Shown in pieces: positions 35,574 through 44,435 of a stretch of 64,000 bases of DNA. A program made the translations under genes and the position numbers. Below the pieces are notes generated by a model that searched no databases, was not told the DNA's origin, and was given only the letters and a program-made list of their open reading frames with translations. Numbering within the stretch: position 1 is the first letter of the stretch; each line of letters begins with the position of its first letter. The stretch covers positions 6,077,501-6,141,500 of the forward strand of contig NZ_AP023356.1 of the NCBI RefSeq assembly GCF_018324205.1. Direction: 5' to 3'. The DNA comes from Actinoplanes ianthinogenes (GTDB lineage Bacteria; Actinomycetota; Actinomycetes; Mycobacteriales; Micromonosporaceae).

Positions 35574-38072
35574 ATGCCGACCCTGACCCGTGCCGAGGCC
35601 GCCGAACGGGCGTCCCTCGTCGACGTCGAGAGCTACCACGTCGACCTGGATCTCACCGGGGACGGTGACACCTTCCGGTCCCGCACCGTGGTCCGATTCC
35701 GGGCCCGGTCCGGCGCCGCCACCTTCGTCGAGTTCGAGCCGGTCGCGATCGCCTCGATGACGCTGAACGGGCAGCCGGTCCCGGCCACCGCGGCCGACGG
35801 CGCCCGGCTCGCGCTGCACGGCCTGGCCGAGACGAACGAGCTGGTCGTCGACGCGACCATGCGGTATTCGAACAACGGCGAGGGCCTGCACCGCTACACC
35901 GACCCGGCGGACGGCGCGGTCTACCTCTACCAGCACCTGTTCATCAACAACGGTGGCCGGGTGCTGCCCTGCTTCGACCAGCCCGACCTGAAGGCGTCGT
36001 TCCGGGTGAGCGTGACCGCCCCGGCCGAGTGGACGGTGGCCACCAACGGGCGGCTGGTCTCCCGGGACGGCGGGCGCTGGGAGTTCGCCGCCACCGAGCG
36101 GATCTCGACGTACCTGGCCTCGCTGATCGCCGGCCCCTGGCACGCGTGCGTCGACGAGCACGACGGCATCCCGCTGACGCTGTACGCCCGCGCCGCCCTC
36201 GCCGAGCAGCTGGACGCCCAGGCCCCGGAGATCTTCGAGGTCACCAAGCAGTGCCTGGACCGGTTCCACGAGATGTTCGAGATCCGCTACCCGTTCGGGC
36301 ACTACCAGCAGGCCTTCGCCCCGGAGTTCAACTTCGGCGCGATGGAGTACCCGGGCATCGTGGTGTTCCGCGACGACCTGGTGCCCCGCTCCGCGATGAC
36401 GCACACCGAGCGGGAGTACCGGGCCAGCGTGATCGCCCACGAGATGGCCCATCAGTGGTTCGGCGACCTGGTCACCATGGCCTGGTGGGACGACCTGTGG
36501 CTGAACGAGTCGTTCGCCGAGTACCTGGGCTCCCGGGTGGCCGCCGAGGCGACCCGGTTCACCGGCACCTGGACCACCTTCGCCCTGCACCGCAAGGCCT
36601 GGGGGCTGCGCGCCGACCAGCGGCCGTCCACCCACCCGGTGGCGCCGTCCGAGGTGGCCGACACCGACCAGGCGCTGCTGAACTTCGACGGGATCTCGTA
36701 CGCCAAGGGCGCCTCGGTGCTCAAGCAGCTGGTCGCCTGGCTCGGCGACGAGGCGTTCCTGGCCGGGGTGAACGCGCACTTCGAGGCGCACGCGTACGGC
36801 AACGCCACGCTCGCCGACCTGCTCGGGGCGCTCGCCAAGTCCGGTGGGCGGGACCTGTCCGGCTGGGCCGAGCTCTGGCTGCGCCGTGCCCAGGTGAACA
36901 CGCTGCGGGCCGAGGTGCGGCGGGACGGGGACACGTACGCCGAGGTGGCGGTCGTGCAGACGGCGCCGGAGGGGTACGGCACGCTGCGGCCGCACCGGAT
37001 CGGGATCGGGCTGTACGACCACCGGGACGGTGCCGTCGTCCGGCGGGAGCTGATCGAGGCGGAACTGGACGCGACCGGGCGGACCGTGCTGCCGGGGCTG
37101 GCCGGGCAGCGGGTGGCCGACCTTCTGCTGCTCAATGACGGGGATCTGGCGTACGGAAAGATCCGTCTCGACGACGAGTCGGCCGCCGCCGTCCCGCTGC
37201 TGCTCCCGCTGCTCACCGACTCGCTGTCCCGCGCCGTGATCTGGGCCTCGATGCTGGACTCCGTGGTCGACGGCGAGCGCCCGGTGGCCGAGCTGGTCAC
37301 CCTGGTGCTGGCCGCGCTGCCGGTGGAGACCGAGACGGTGATCGTCGAGGACGTGCTGCGCGCCACCCGTGGCCTGGTCGACCGGTACGCCACCGCGGAG
37401 ACCCGCCCGGCCGCCCTGGAACTGGTCGCCCAGGCCGCCGACCGGCTGCTCGCCGCGTCCCCGGCCGGTGGCTCCCGGCAGCTGGTCGCGGCGCGCGGAC
37501 TGATCGGCGCCACCGTCGACACCGCCCGCCTGCGCGACTGGCTGGCCGGCGACGGGGTGCCGGACGGGCTGGCCGTCGACGCCGACCTGCGCTGGCTGAT
37601 CCGGTACCGGCTGGCCGTGCTGGGTGCGACCGACCCGGCGGGGATCGAGGCCGAGCTGGCCGCCGACCGCAGCGCGAGCGGCGAGCAGTGGGCCGCCCGG
37701 TGCCGGGCCGCGCTGCCCGACCCGGCGGCCAAGGAGGCGGCGTGGGCGGCGATCGTCGGGGACGCCGCGCTCTCCAACCGGCTGGCCGAGCTGACCGCGA
37801 TCGGATTCTGGCAGGCCGAGCAGCGGGAGTTGCTGGAGCCGTATGTGGCGCGGTATTTCGCCGAGATGCCGGAGATGATGCGGATCCGCTCGGGGATGAG
37901 CGCCGAGAAGATCGCGCTCGCGGCGTTCCCGGCGGTGATGGTCGCCGAGCGGACCCGGGAGCTGGCCGCCGGGCTGCTGGCCGGGCCGGGGGTGAACCCG
38001 ATCCTGCGGCGGGTGGTGCAGGACAACGACGACGACATGCGGCGTGCGCTGCTGGCCCGCGGCCTCGGTTGA
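35574..38072 (+). CDS. pepN: aminopeptidase N, M1 family
   Basis: This zinc aminopeptidase removes N-terminal residues from peptides in the cytoplasm. The 832-residue product has the exopeptidase motif FGAMEYPG (a GAMEN variant usual in actinobacteria) and the zinc motif HEMAH at 289-293, with the third ligand Glu in NESFAEY 18 residues later. The C-terminal ERAP1-like helical domain is complete. I chose the ATG at 35574 (MPTLTRAEA) over the ATG at 35562, because a CATGAT -10-like box ends 7 nt before it and the family usually opens this way. The gene is divergent from the trpS leader. Confidence 0.95.
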   Translation: MPTLTRAEAAERASLVDVESYHVDLDLTGDGDTFRSRTVVRFRARSGAATFVEFEPVAIASMTLNGQPVPATAADGARLALHGLAETNELVVDATMRYSNNGEGLHRYTDPADGAVYLYQHLFINNGGRVLPCFDQPDLKASFRVSVTAPAEWTVATNGRLVSRDGGRWEFAATERISTYLASLIAGPWHACVDEHDGIPLTLYARAALAEQLDAQAPEIFEVTKQCLDRFHEMFEIRYPFGHYQQAFAPEFNFGAMEYPGIVVFRDDLVPRSAMTHTEREYRASVIAHEMAHQWFGDLVTMAWWDDLWLNESFAEYLGSRVAAEATRFTGTWTTFALHRKAWGLRADQRPSTHPVAPSEVADTDQALLNFDGISYAKGASVLKQLVAWLGDEAFLAGVNAHFEAHAYGNATLADLLGALAKSGGRDLSGWAELWLRRAQVNTLRAEVRRDGDTYAEVAVVQTAPEGYGTLRPHRIGIGLYDHRDGAVVRRELIEAELDATGRTVLPGLAGQRVADLLLLNDGDLAYGKIRLDDESAAAVPLLLPLLTDSLSRAVIWASMLDSVVDGERPVAELVTLVLAALPVETETVIVEDVLRATRGLVDRYATAETRPAALELVAQAADRLLAASPAGGSRQLVAARGLIGATVDTARLRDWLAGDGVPDGLAVDADLRWLIRYRLAVLGATDPAGIEAELAADRSASGEQWAARCRAALPDPAAKEAAWAAIVGDAALSNRLAELTAIGFWQAEQRELLEPYVARYFAEMPEMMRIRSGMSAEKIALAAFPAVMVAERTRELAAGLLAGPGVNPILRRVVQDNDDDMRRALLARGLG

Positions 38073-38191
38073 CGTGTGACCTCGACCGGCGCGGGGCTTC
38101 GGCTCGCGCGGGGCTTCGCTGGCGCGCGGGTGACCGAAATTCCGGTTTTATGCGTCTCGAACCCGTAGCCTGATGCTGCGGGGGTGAATGC

Positions 38192-39694
38192 GTGGAATGG
38201 TCCGCTGAATTGTCCAGCGGCCTGTTACAGGCCGCGCCGGACGCGATCCTGGTCCTCGACGGCATGCGGATCGTGCTGGCCAACGACCGGGCCGGGCAGA
38301 TGTACGGCTGGCCCAGCGCCGAGCTGGTCGGCCAGTCCGTCGACGTCCTGCTCACCGACGGGTCCCGGGCCCTGGTGCCGGAGCGCCAGGAGCTGATCCT
38401 GTCCGGCCGGCCCGGCTCGATCGGCACCGTGGTGACCAGCGCCCGCCGCCGGGACGGCACCGAGTTCCCGGTCGAGTCGTCCACCGCGATCGTCGAGACG
38501 CCGCAGGGCCGGTTCGCCGTCACGGTGGTCCGCGACGTCACCGACCGGTTGCGCGCCGAGGAGGAGAAGAACCGGCTGCGCGCCGAGGCGCACACCCACC
38601 GCAGTCAGCGGCTGGAGAGCCTCGGTCAGCTGGCCGGCGGCATCGCCCACGACTTCAACAACATGCTCGGCGTGATCCTCAACTACGCCAACTTCGTGAT
38701 CGAGGAGGCCGAGGCCGCCGAGCCCGACCTGGCGGCGATCGCGGCCGACGCCAAGCAGGTGGTCCGGGCCGGCACCCGCGGCACCGACCTCACCCACCAG
38801 TTGCTCGCCTTCGCCCGCCGGGACGTGGTCCGGCCGCAGCCGCTCGACCTGAACGCGGTTATCGGCGAGCTGGAGGAGACGCTGCGCGCGTCGCTGGGCG
38901 ACCAGGTCACCCTGCTCTACCGGCCCGGCCCGGACCTGCCGTCGGTCACCTGGGACCCCGGGCAGGTCGAGCAGATGCTGACCAGCCTGGTGGCCAACGC
39001 CCGGGACGCGATGCCGAACGGCGGCAACCTGGTGATCGACACCGGCAGCCTGGGTGACCGGGTCCGGCTGCGGATCTGCGACTCCGGCCGGGGGATGCCG
39101 GCCGACGTGGTGGACCGGGCGTTCGACCCGTTCTTCACCACCAAGCCCAAGGGCGAGGCGACCGGCCTCGGCCTGGCCACCGTCTACGGCATCGTCACCC
39201 AGGCCGGCGGCGAGGTGAGCCTGACCAGCGAGCCGGGCCTGGGCACCACGGTCACCGTGCTGCTCCCGGCCGGCGAGCCGGTGGTGCCGGAGACGGCCGA
39301 GGAGGCGCCGGCCGCCACCCGCGGGCACGGCGAGACCGTGCTGGTGGCCGAGGACGAGGACGCGCTGCGCGACGTGGCCGGCCGGATCCTCTCCGGCGCG
39401 GGTTACCAGGTGCTCACGGCGGAGTGCGGCGCCACGGCCCTGGAGGTGGCGGCCCGGCACCCCGGCGAGATCGATCTGCTGCTCAGCGACGTGGTGATGC
39501 CCGGGATGCTGGGCAAGGAGCTGGCCGAGCGGCTGACCGACGTGCGCCCGAAGACGCGGGTGCTGTACATGTCCGGTTATGCCCAGCCGGTGCTGGCCTC
39601 GCAGGGGAACCTGGACCCCGGCGTCGTGCTGCTGGAGAAGCCGTTCTCCGCCAATGACCTGCTGACCGCCGTCCGGAAACGACTGGACGGCTGA
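38192..39694 (+). CDS. PAS hybrid histidine kinase with C-terminal receiver domain
   Basis: The 500-residue soluble protein has a PAS domain (about 10-120), a HisKA-type dimerisation domain with the phosphoacceptor His153 in GGIAHDFNNMLG, and an HATPase domain with N-box NARDAMPNGG, then DSGRGMP and TGLGLATVYG. It ends with a receiver domain whose phosphoacceptor is Asp433 (LLLSDVVMPG) and whose conserved Lys is in LLEKPFS. No membrane segment and no output domain are present, so it needs a partner protein. The GTG start is preceded by gcggggg 7 nt upstream and TAGCCT at 38166-38171. No response regulator gene is adjacent. Confidence 0.92.
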   Translation: MEWSAELSSGLLQAAPDAILVLDGMRIVLANDRAGQMYGWPSAELVGQSVDVLLTDGSRALVPERQELILSGRPGSIGTVVTSARRRDGTEFPVESSTAIVETPQGRFAVTVVRDVTDRLRAEEEKNRLRAEAHTHRSQRLESLGQLAGGIAHDFNNMLGVILNYANFVIEEAEAAEPDLAAIAADAKQVVRAGTRGTDLTHQLLAFARRDVVRPQPLDLNAVIGELEETLRASLGDQVTLLYRPGPDLPSVTWDPGQVEQMLTSLVANARDAMPNGGNLVIDTGSLGDRVRLRICDSGRGMPADVVDRAFDPFFTTKPKGEATGLGLATVYGIVTQAGGEVSLTSEPGLGTTVTVLLPAGEPVVPETAEEAPAATRGHGETVLVAEDEDALRDVAGRILSGAGYQVLTAECGATALEVAARHPGEIDLLLSDVVMPGMLGKELAERLTDVRPKTRVLYMSGYAQPVLASQGNLDPGVVLLEKPFSANDLLTAVRKRLDG

Positions 39695-39708
39695 ACCAGC
39701 TTCGACGC

Positions 39709-39714
39709 TATTCT
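39709..39714 (+). promoter_or_regulatory. -10 hexamer TATTCT, leaderless nadD transcript
   Basis: TATTCT ends 6 nt before the nadD ATG, with no SD between them. Confidence 0.5.
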
Positions 39715-39720
39715 TCTCCG

Positions 39721-40326
39721 ATGTCCAGCAGGCGCGTCGGGATCATGGGTGGGACCTTCGATCCCATCCACCACGGCCATCTGGTCGCCGCGAGTGAGGT
39801 GCAGGCCCGGTTCCAGCTGGACGAGGTGATGTTCGTCCCGACCGGGCAGCCGTACGAAAAGGGAAAGGTCTCGCCCGCCGAGGACCGCTACCTGATGACG
39901 GTGATCGCCACCGCCTCCAACCCGCGCTTCCACGTGAGCCGGGCGGACATGGACCGGGACGGGCCCACCTACACCGTCGACACCCTGCGCGACATGCGGG
40001 CCGTCTACGGACAGTCCGCCGAGCTGTACTTCATCACCGGCGCGGACGCGCTGGCCCGGATCATGTCCTGGCGCGACGCCCTGACCATGCTGGGCCTGGC
40101 GCACTTCATCGGGGTGACCCGGCCGGGCTTCGAGCTCTCCGCGGCGAACCTGCCGGAGGAGAGCGTGACCCTGGTCGAGGTGCCGGCGATGGCCATCTCG
40201 TCGAGCGACTGCCGCCGGCGGGTCGCCGAGGGTCTCCCGGTCTGGTACCTGGTCCCGGATGGTGTCGTGCAGTACATCAACAAGCGAGGGCTGTATCGGG
40301 ACTCGGGGTTTGTCGGACCCGCGTGA
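39721..40326 (+). CDS. nadD: nicotinate-nucleotide adenylyltransferase
   Basis: NadD makes deamido-NAD from nicotinate mononucleotide and ATP, the shared late step of NAD synthesis. The 201-residue product has the nucleotidyltransferase motif GGTFDPIHHGHL at about 10-21 and the second motif AISSSDCRRR. It is first in the conserved run nadD-rsfS-histidine phosphatase, which has the same order in Mycobacterium. Confidence 0.97.
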   Translation: MSSRRVGIMGGTFDPIHHGHLVAASEVQARFQLDEVMFVPTGQPYEKGKVSPAEDRYLMTVIATASNPRFHVSRADMDRDGPTYTVDTLRDMRAVYGQSAELYFITGADALARIMSWRDALTMLGLAHFIGVTRPGFELSAANLPEESVTLVEVPAMAISSSDCRRRVAEGLPVWYLVPDGVVQYINKRGLYRDSGFVGPA

Positions 40327-40366
40327 GAGACTTGACCTGTTCATGAACCCGATTGAAGGGGCTCTT

Positions 40367-40771
40367 TTGCCGATTAACGAGCGCGCTTACGAACTGGCGA
40401 TGACGGCCGCGCAGGCCGCCGCCGACAAGAAGGCGCAGGACATCTCCGTCATCGACGTGGGCGACCAGCTCGCCATCACCGACGCCTTCGTGATCGCTTC
40501 CGCGTCGAACGAGCGTCAGGTGGTCGCGATCGTCGACGCCATCGAGGAAGCCCTGGTCAACCTGCCGGAGAAGGCGAAACCGGTGCGGCGCGAGGGCGAG
40601 CGTCAGGGCCGCTGGGTGCTGCTGGACTACATCGACATCGTGGTCCACGTGCAGCACTCCGAGGAGCGCGAGTTCTACGCCCTGGACAAGCTGTGGAAGG
40701 ACTGCCCGACGATTCCGTTCGTCGACCGTGACATGGTCGACGCCGGTGCCACGGGCACCGAGGCTCCGTGA
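40367..40771 (+). CDS. rsfS: ribosome silencing factor RsfS
   Basis: RsfS binds L14 and blocks subunit joining when nutrients are short. The 134-residue product has the family core DISVIDVGDQLAITDAFVIASA, then HSEEREFYALDKLW. I chose the TTG at 40367 because aagggg at 40356-40361 is 5 nt upstream and the protein then opens MPINERAYELA, as usual for the family. The ATG at 40343 would add eight residues and has no binding site. The stop overlaps the start of the next gene as GTGA. Confidence 0.94.
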   Translation: MPINERAYELAMTAAQAAADKKAQDISVIDVGDQLAITDAFVIASASNERQVVAIVDAIEEALVNLPEKAKPVRREGERQGRWVLLDYIDIVVHVQHSEEREFYALDKLWKDCPTIPFVDRDMVDAGATGTEAP

Positions 40772-41391
40772 CCCGCCGCCTGCTGGTCTGGCGGCACGGC
40801 AACACCGACTGGAACGCGGGCAGCCGCGTCCAGGGGCAGACCGACGTGCCGCTCAACGACCTCGGTCGCCGGCAGGCGGCGCAGGCGGCGGAGCTGCTGG
40901 CGGCGATGCGGCCGGACGCGATCGTCTCCAGCGATCTGCGGCGGGCCGCCGACACCGCCGCCGCGCTGGCCGCCCTGACCGGGCACGCGGTGACCCACGA
41001 CGAGCGGCTGCGCGAGCGGCACTTCGGCGCCTGGCAGGGCCTCACCATGGACGAGGTGGCTCTCGCGAGGCCGCTCGAGTTCGCCCGGTGGAAAGCCGGC
41101 GAGGAGGTCGGCGGCGACGTCGAGGACCTCGACGTGCTGGGCAAACGGGTCAGCGACGCGCTTGAGGACGCGGCCACGCTGGGCGCCACCGTGGTGGTCG
41201 CCACGCACGGGGCGGCGGTCCGGCAGGGCGTCGCGCACCTGCTCGGCTGGCCCCGCGAGCAGATCCGCACGCTGCGCGCCCTGCAGAATTGTCACTGGGT
41301 CGAGCTGTCCCACGACGAGGCGCGTGGGTGGCAGCTGGGGGCGTACAACGTGGGCGTCTTCGCCGAGCGGCCGGTCCCGCCACCGGTCTGA
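40768..41391 (+). CDS. histidine phosphatase family protein, GpgP-like by position
   Basis: The 207-residue phosphoglycerate-mutase-fold protein has the phosphoacceptor motif RHGNTDWN (His10) and the second His in ATHGAAVRQG. In Mycobacterium the gene at this position, after rsfS, encodes glucosyl-3-phosphoglycerate phosphatase (GpgP). Synteny suggests the same role here, but sequence alone does not fix the substrate. It overlaps rsfS by 4 bp and is translationally coupled. Confidence 0.88.
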   Translation: MTRRLLVWRHGNTDWNAGSRVQGQTDVPLNDLGRRQAAQAAELLAAMRPDAIVSSDLRRAADTAAALAALTGHAVTHDERLRERHFGAWQGLTMDEVALARPLEFARWKAGEEVGGDVEDLDVLGKRVSDALEDAATLGATVVVATHGAAVRQGVAHLLGWPREQIRTLRALQNCHWVELSHDEARGWQLGAYNVGVFAERPVPPPV

Positions 41392-41426
41392 CGGAACCAT
41401 CCTTCGACCCGGAGCGTCCAACTGCC

Positions 41427-41840
41427 ATGATCCGTCGCATCGTCATCCCCGCCGTCCTGTTCTCGCTGTTCCTCGGCGGCTGCGCGCGGCCGCAGGATGA
41501 GGCCGGGTCGGCCGGCACCGCCCCGTCCGTCGTCGCCTCGCCCAGCGCGGCCGCGCCCTCCGCGGCTCCGTCGAGCCCACTGCCGGAGCTGACCATCACC
41601 AAACCGGCGAGCGGCCCGACCACCACCATCAGCGGCACGGTGACGGCCGGCGTGGAGCCGGGCTGCCTGCTGCTGCAGGACGGCTCGTCCACCCACCTGC
41701 TCGTCTTCCAGGACGAGACGCTCCGCGCGTCGGCGCCGGTCGGCAGCCAGGTGCAGGTCACCGGCGTCCCGAAACCCGGCATGATGTCCACCTGCCAGCA
41801 GGGCGAGCCGTTCATGGTGTCCTCGGTCACGCCACGCTGA
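41427..41840 (+). CDS. small lipoprotein with an OB-like domain, unknown function
   Basis: The 137-residue product starts MIRRIVIPAVLFSLFLGGCA with a lipobox (FLGGC) and Cys at residue 19. A Ser/Ala/Pro linker is followed by a beta-rich domain of about 80 residues with two cysteines (EPGCLLLQ and STCQQGE) that may pair. The strand pattern resembles a small OB fold, but this is a guess. It lies between the histidine phosphatase and degV genes. No better start than the ATG at 41427 is seen. Confidence 0.82.
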   Translation: MIRRIVIPAVLFSLFLGGCARPQDEAGSAGTAPSVVASPSAAAPSAAPSSPLPELTITKPASGPTTTISGTVTAGVEPGCLLLQDGSSTHLLVFQDETLRASAPVGSQVQVTGVPKPGMMSTCQQGEPFMVSSVTPR

Positions 41841-41862
41841 TCCCCGGCGGGCATGCGATCAG

Positions 41863-41868
41863 TAGAGT
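41863..41868 (+). promoter_or_regulatory. -10 hexamer TAGAGT, leaderless degV transcript
   Basis: TAGAGT ends 6 nt before the degV ATG, and no SD is present. Confidence 0.5.
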
Positions 41869-41874
41869 TCCAGC

Positions 41875-42723
41875 ATGGCCATCGCGGTCGTCACCGATTC
41901 CACCGCCTATCTGCCCGCCGAGCTCGACGGGCGCTATGAGCTGACCATCGTGCCGCTCACCGTCGTGATCAACGGGTGGGACGGCATCGAGGGCCTGGAG
42001 ATCTCCCCGGCCGAGGTGGCGCGGGCTCTCGGCGCGCGCCGTTCCTCGGTGAGCACCTCCCGGCCCGCCCCGTCCCAGTTCGCCGAGCAGTATCGGCGGC
42101 TGCTCGACGGCGGCGCCGACGGTGTCGTCTCGGTGCACCTGTCCGCCAAGCTCTCCGGCACCTTCGAGGCGGCCCAGCTGGCCGCCGCCGAGATCGGCCC
42201 GCAGGTGCGGGTGGTGGACAGCGGCACCGCGGCGATGGGCCTGGGCTTCCCGGCGCTGGCCGCCGCCTTCGCCGCCTCGCAGGGGCACGACCTGGCCGCG
42301 GTGGAGCAGGCCGCGGTCGAGCACGCGGCCCGGGTCAGCACCTTCTTCTACGTCGACACGCTGGAGTTCCTGCGCCGCGGCGGCCGGATCGGGGCCGCGT
42401 CGGCGCTGGTCGGCACCGCCCTGTCGGTCAAGCCGATCCTGCACGTGGCGGACGGCGTGGTGGTGGTCAAGGACAAGGTCCGCACCGCCGGGCGGGCGCT
42501 GAGCCGCCTGGTCGACCTGGCGGTGGAGGCCGCCGGGCCGGGTGAGGCCGACGTCGCGGTCCACCACCTGGGCACCCCGGAGCGGGCGAACGCGCTGGTC
42601 GACGCGATCTCGATGCGACTCGGCGACCGGCTGCAGGACTGCTATCTGACCGAGGTGGGCGCGGTGGTCGCGGCACACACCGGCCCGGGACTGGCCGGCG
42701 TCGTCGTGCACCGGCGTGCCTGA
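41875..42723 (+). CDS. DegV-family fatty-acid-binding protein
   Basis: The 282-residue protein opens AIAVVTDSTAYLP and has the lipid-binding motifs SRPAPSQF and the VDTLEFLRRGGRIG segment. DegV/FakB proteins bind a fatty acid and present it to the kinase FakA, but no fakA is in the window. The start is ATG in leaderless geometry. The position before comEA-comEC-holA is conserved in actinobacteria. Confidence 0.93.
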   Translation: MAIAVVTDSTAYLPAELDGRYELTIVPLTVVINGWDGIEGLEISPAEVARALGARRSSVSTSRPAPSQFAEQYRRLLDGGADGVVSVHLSAKLSGTFEAAQLAAAEIGPQVRVVDSGTAAMGLGFPALAAAFAASQGHDLAAVEQAAVEHAARVSTFFYVDTLEFLRRGGRIGAASALVGTALSVKPILHVADGVVVVKDKVRTAGRALSRLVDLAVEAAGPGEADVAVHHLGTPERANALVDAISMRLGDRLQDCYLTEVGAVVAAHTGPGLAGVVVHRRA

Positions 42724-42756
42724 TCAACCCCATTGACGGTACGCGCCGGCGGCTGA

Positions 42757-43578
42757 TCACTCCGGCCACTCCTCGTCGGCCAGGATCTGCTCGGCCCGCG
42801 TCACCGCGTCGTGCAGCGGGTGGCCGGGCGGCGCGGAGTAGGGGACCGTGCAGCCGTCCGGATCGCTGACGTAGGCCATCGGGGTCAGCGACCGCGCCGA
42901 GCTCGCGTAGATCTCCTCGGCCTGCGCGAACAACCCCCGCAGCAGATCGCTGTCGTCCGCGGTGACCAGCAACGTCCCGCGTTCCGGGGCGAAGGCCACC
43001 GGCCGCCCGCCGACCTGCCCGGCAAGCTGGTCCAGCCAGCCGGGCAGCAGCAGGTGCGAGGTCCAGTACGCATTCCCGTCGTCGACGAACCGGACCACCA
43101 CCGGCTTGTTCGCCGGAGTCCCGCGCAGCACCGCGCCGGACAGGTTGTCCCGCGCCGCGGCGAACGCCTGCTCGGCGGTGACGCCCCAGGTCGCCAGCTG
43201 GTCCGGAGTGACGTACGTGATGGTCTCCGGATGGTCGACCACCACGAACTCGGACAGGTGCGGCAACGCCGGACGGCGCAGCGCCGCACCCGGCGCGCCG
43301 CCGCGCAGCACCGGACGCAGCCGCGGCGCGGCGTCCGCCCAGACGTCCGGCACCGTCCCGGTACGCAACACGCCCGCCAGGTAGGCGTCCAGCTCCCGGC
43401 GGCCGCGGCCGAGCAGCGGCGCGAGCGGCAGGATGGTCGGTTCGGTGTCGCCCGGCAGCGTGCAGCGGACCGCGAAACGGGCGCGGTCGTAACGGGCGCC
43501 CGGGATGCCGGCGCGACGCAGCCGCCGGATGCATCGGGCGGCCAGCCGGGCGCGGACCAGCCTGCGAAGGAGCCCCAC
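42757..43578 (-). CDS. hypothetical protein resembling DUF1444-type cytosolic proteins
   Basis: The 273-residue protein has a basic first helix (MGLLRRLVRARLAARCIRRL) and then a globular mixed alpha/beta part. A segment YVTPDQLATWGVTAEQAFAAARDNL recalls DUF1444 proteins, so I suggest that family with low certainty. There is no membrane helix or catalytic motif. The start is GTG. It lies 10 bp downstream of the PrmC-related methyltransferase gene on the same strand, probably in one operon. Confidence 0.8.
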   Translation of the reverse strand: MGLLRRLVRARLAARCIRRLRRAGIPGARYDRARFAVRCTLPGDTEPTILPLAPLLGRGRRELDAYLAGVLRTGTVPDVWADAAPRLRPVLRGGAPGAALRRPALPHLSEFVVVDHPETITYVTPDQLATWGVTAEQAFAAARDNLSGAVLRGTPANKPVVVRFVDDGNAYWTSHLLLPGWLDQLAGQVGGRPVAFAPERGTLLVTADDSDLLRGLFAQAEEIYASSARSLTPMAYVSDPDGCTVPYSAPPGHPLHDAVTRAEQILADEEWPE

Positions 43579-43588
43579 AGCACTGCCC

Positions 43589-44350
43589 CTAACGTCTCGC
43601 GGTGATCACACGGGCGTCGAGATCATCGTCGGTGTGGACTGCGGGCGTCAATCCATTCTCGTCGACGGCTGCCACCGCCGCGCCGACCTGCGCCTCGGTG
43701 ATCTCGGACAGCAGCAGGCCGTCCGGGGCCAGCCAGCTCCGCGCCCCGGCGAGGACCGCCCGGAAAACGGCCAGGCCGTCGTCGCCGCCGTCCAGGGCGG
43801 TCGCCGGCTCGTGGTCGCGGGCCTCGGCCGGCAGGAACTCCAGATGGCGGATGGCTACGTAGGGGACGTTGGCGAGCAGCACGGTGATCCGGCCGCGGAG
43901 CGGCGCGGGGAGGGCGGTGAAGAGGTCGCCCTGGTGGACGTTCTCGCCGAGGTTGTCCTGGGCGCAGGCGACCGCGGCCGGGTCCAGGTCGGCGGCGTGC
44001 AGGGTGATGCCGGGTAGTCGGTGGCGGACCGCCAGGCCGAGCGCGCCGGAGCCGCAGCAGAGGTCGACCACCAGCGGCTCCGGATGACCGGCCGCCTCGT
44101 CGGCGGCCAGGCGGACCAGCAACTCGCTGCGGACCCGGGGGACGAAGACGCCGGGGCGCAGGCGGACCCGGACGCCGCCGAAGTCGGCGTAACCGACCAC
44201 CTGCTCCAGGGGCTCCCCGGCGCAGCGCCGACCGACCAGCGCCCGCATCGTGGCGTCGTCGGCGGCGGCCTCGGCCAGCACGTCCGCCTCCTCCTCGGCG
44301 AACACGCAGCCGGCCGCGCGGAGCTGAAGGATTGCCTGGTCTCGGGTCAC
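43589..44350 (-). CDS. PrmC-related SAM-dependent methyltransferase (TIGR03704-like)
   Basis: The 253-residue protein has the PrmC domain order: a helical N-terminal part (about 1-70), then a class I methyltransferase with the SAM motif VVDLCCGSGALGLA. The substrate-binding loop reads NVPYVA where PrmC has NPPY. True prmC lies beside prfA in actinobacteria, so this is more likely the related enzyme of unknown glutamine target. The start is the GTG at 44350 with SD gagga; longer frames extend across the intergenic region. It is divergent from comEA. Confidence 0.88.
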   Translation of the reverse strand: MTRDQAILQLRAAGCVFAEEEADVLAEAAADDATMRALVGRRCAGEPLEQVVGYADFGGVRVRLRPGVFVPRVRSELLVRLAADEAAGHPEPLVVDLCCGSGALGLAVRHRLPGITLHAADLDPAAVACAQDNLGENVHQGDLFTALPAPLRGRITVLLANVPYVAIRHLEFLPAEARDHEPATALDGGDDGLAVFRAVLAGARSWLAPDGLLLSEITEAQVGAAVAAVDENGLTPAVHTDDDLDARVITARR

Positions 44351-44365
44351 TCGCCGTCCTCGGAG

Positions 44366-44391
44366 TTGTCCACAGTGCCGGGTTGTCCACA
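44366..44391 (+). promoter_or_regulatory. two direct DnaA-box-like nonamers between the methyltransferase gene and comEA
   Basis: TTGTCCACA occurs at 44366-44374 and again at 44383-44391, in the same orientation and 17 bp apart. This is the DnaA-box consensus described for Streptomyces. The 85-bp region also holds a CAGACT -10-like box at 44422-44427. Confidence 0.5.
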
Positions 44392-44435
44392 GCGGGACCG
44401 GCCCCGCCCGGGCGGAAGTCGCAGACTTCAGCGCC

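Noticed and set aside
43589..44350. Calling the methyltransferase prmC
   Set aside because: The NVPY loop and the location away from prfA argue for the related family.
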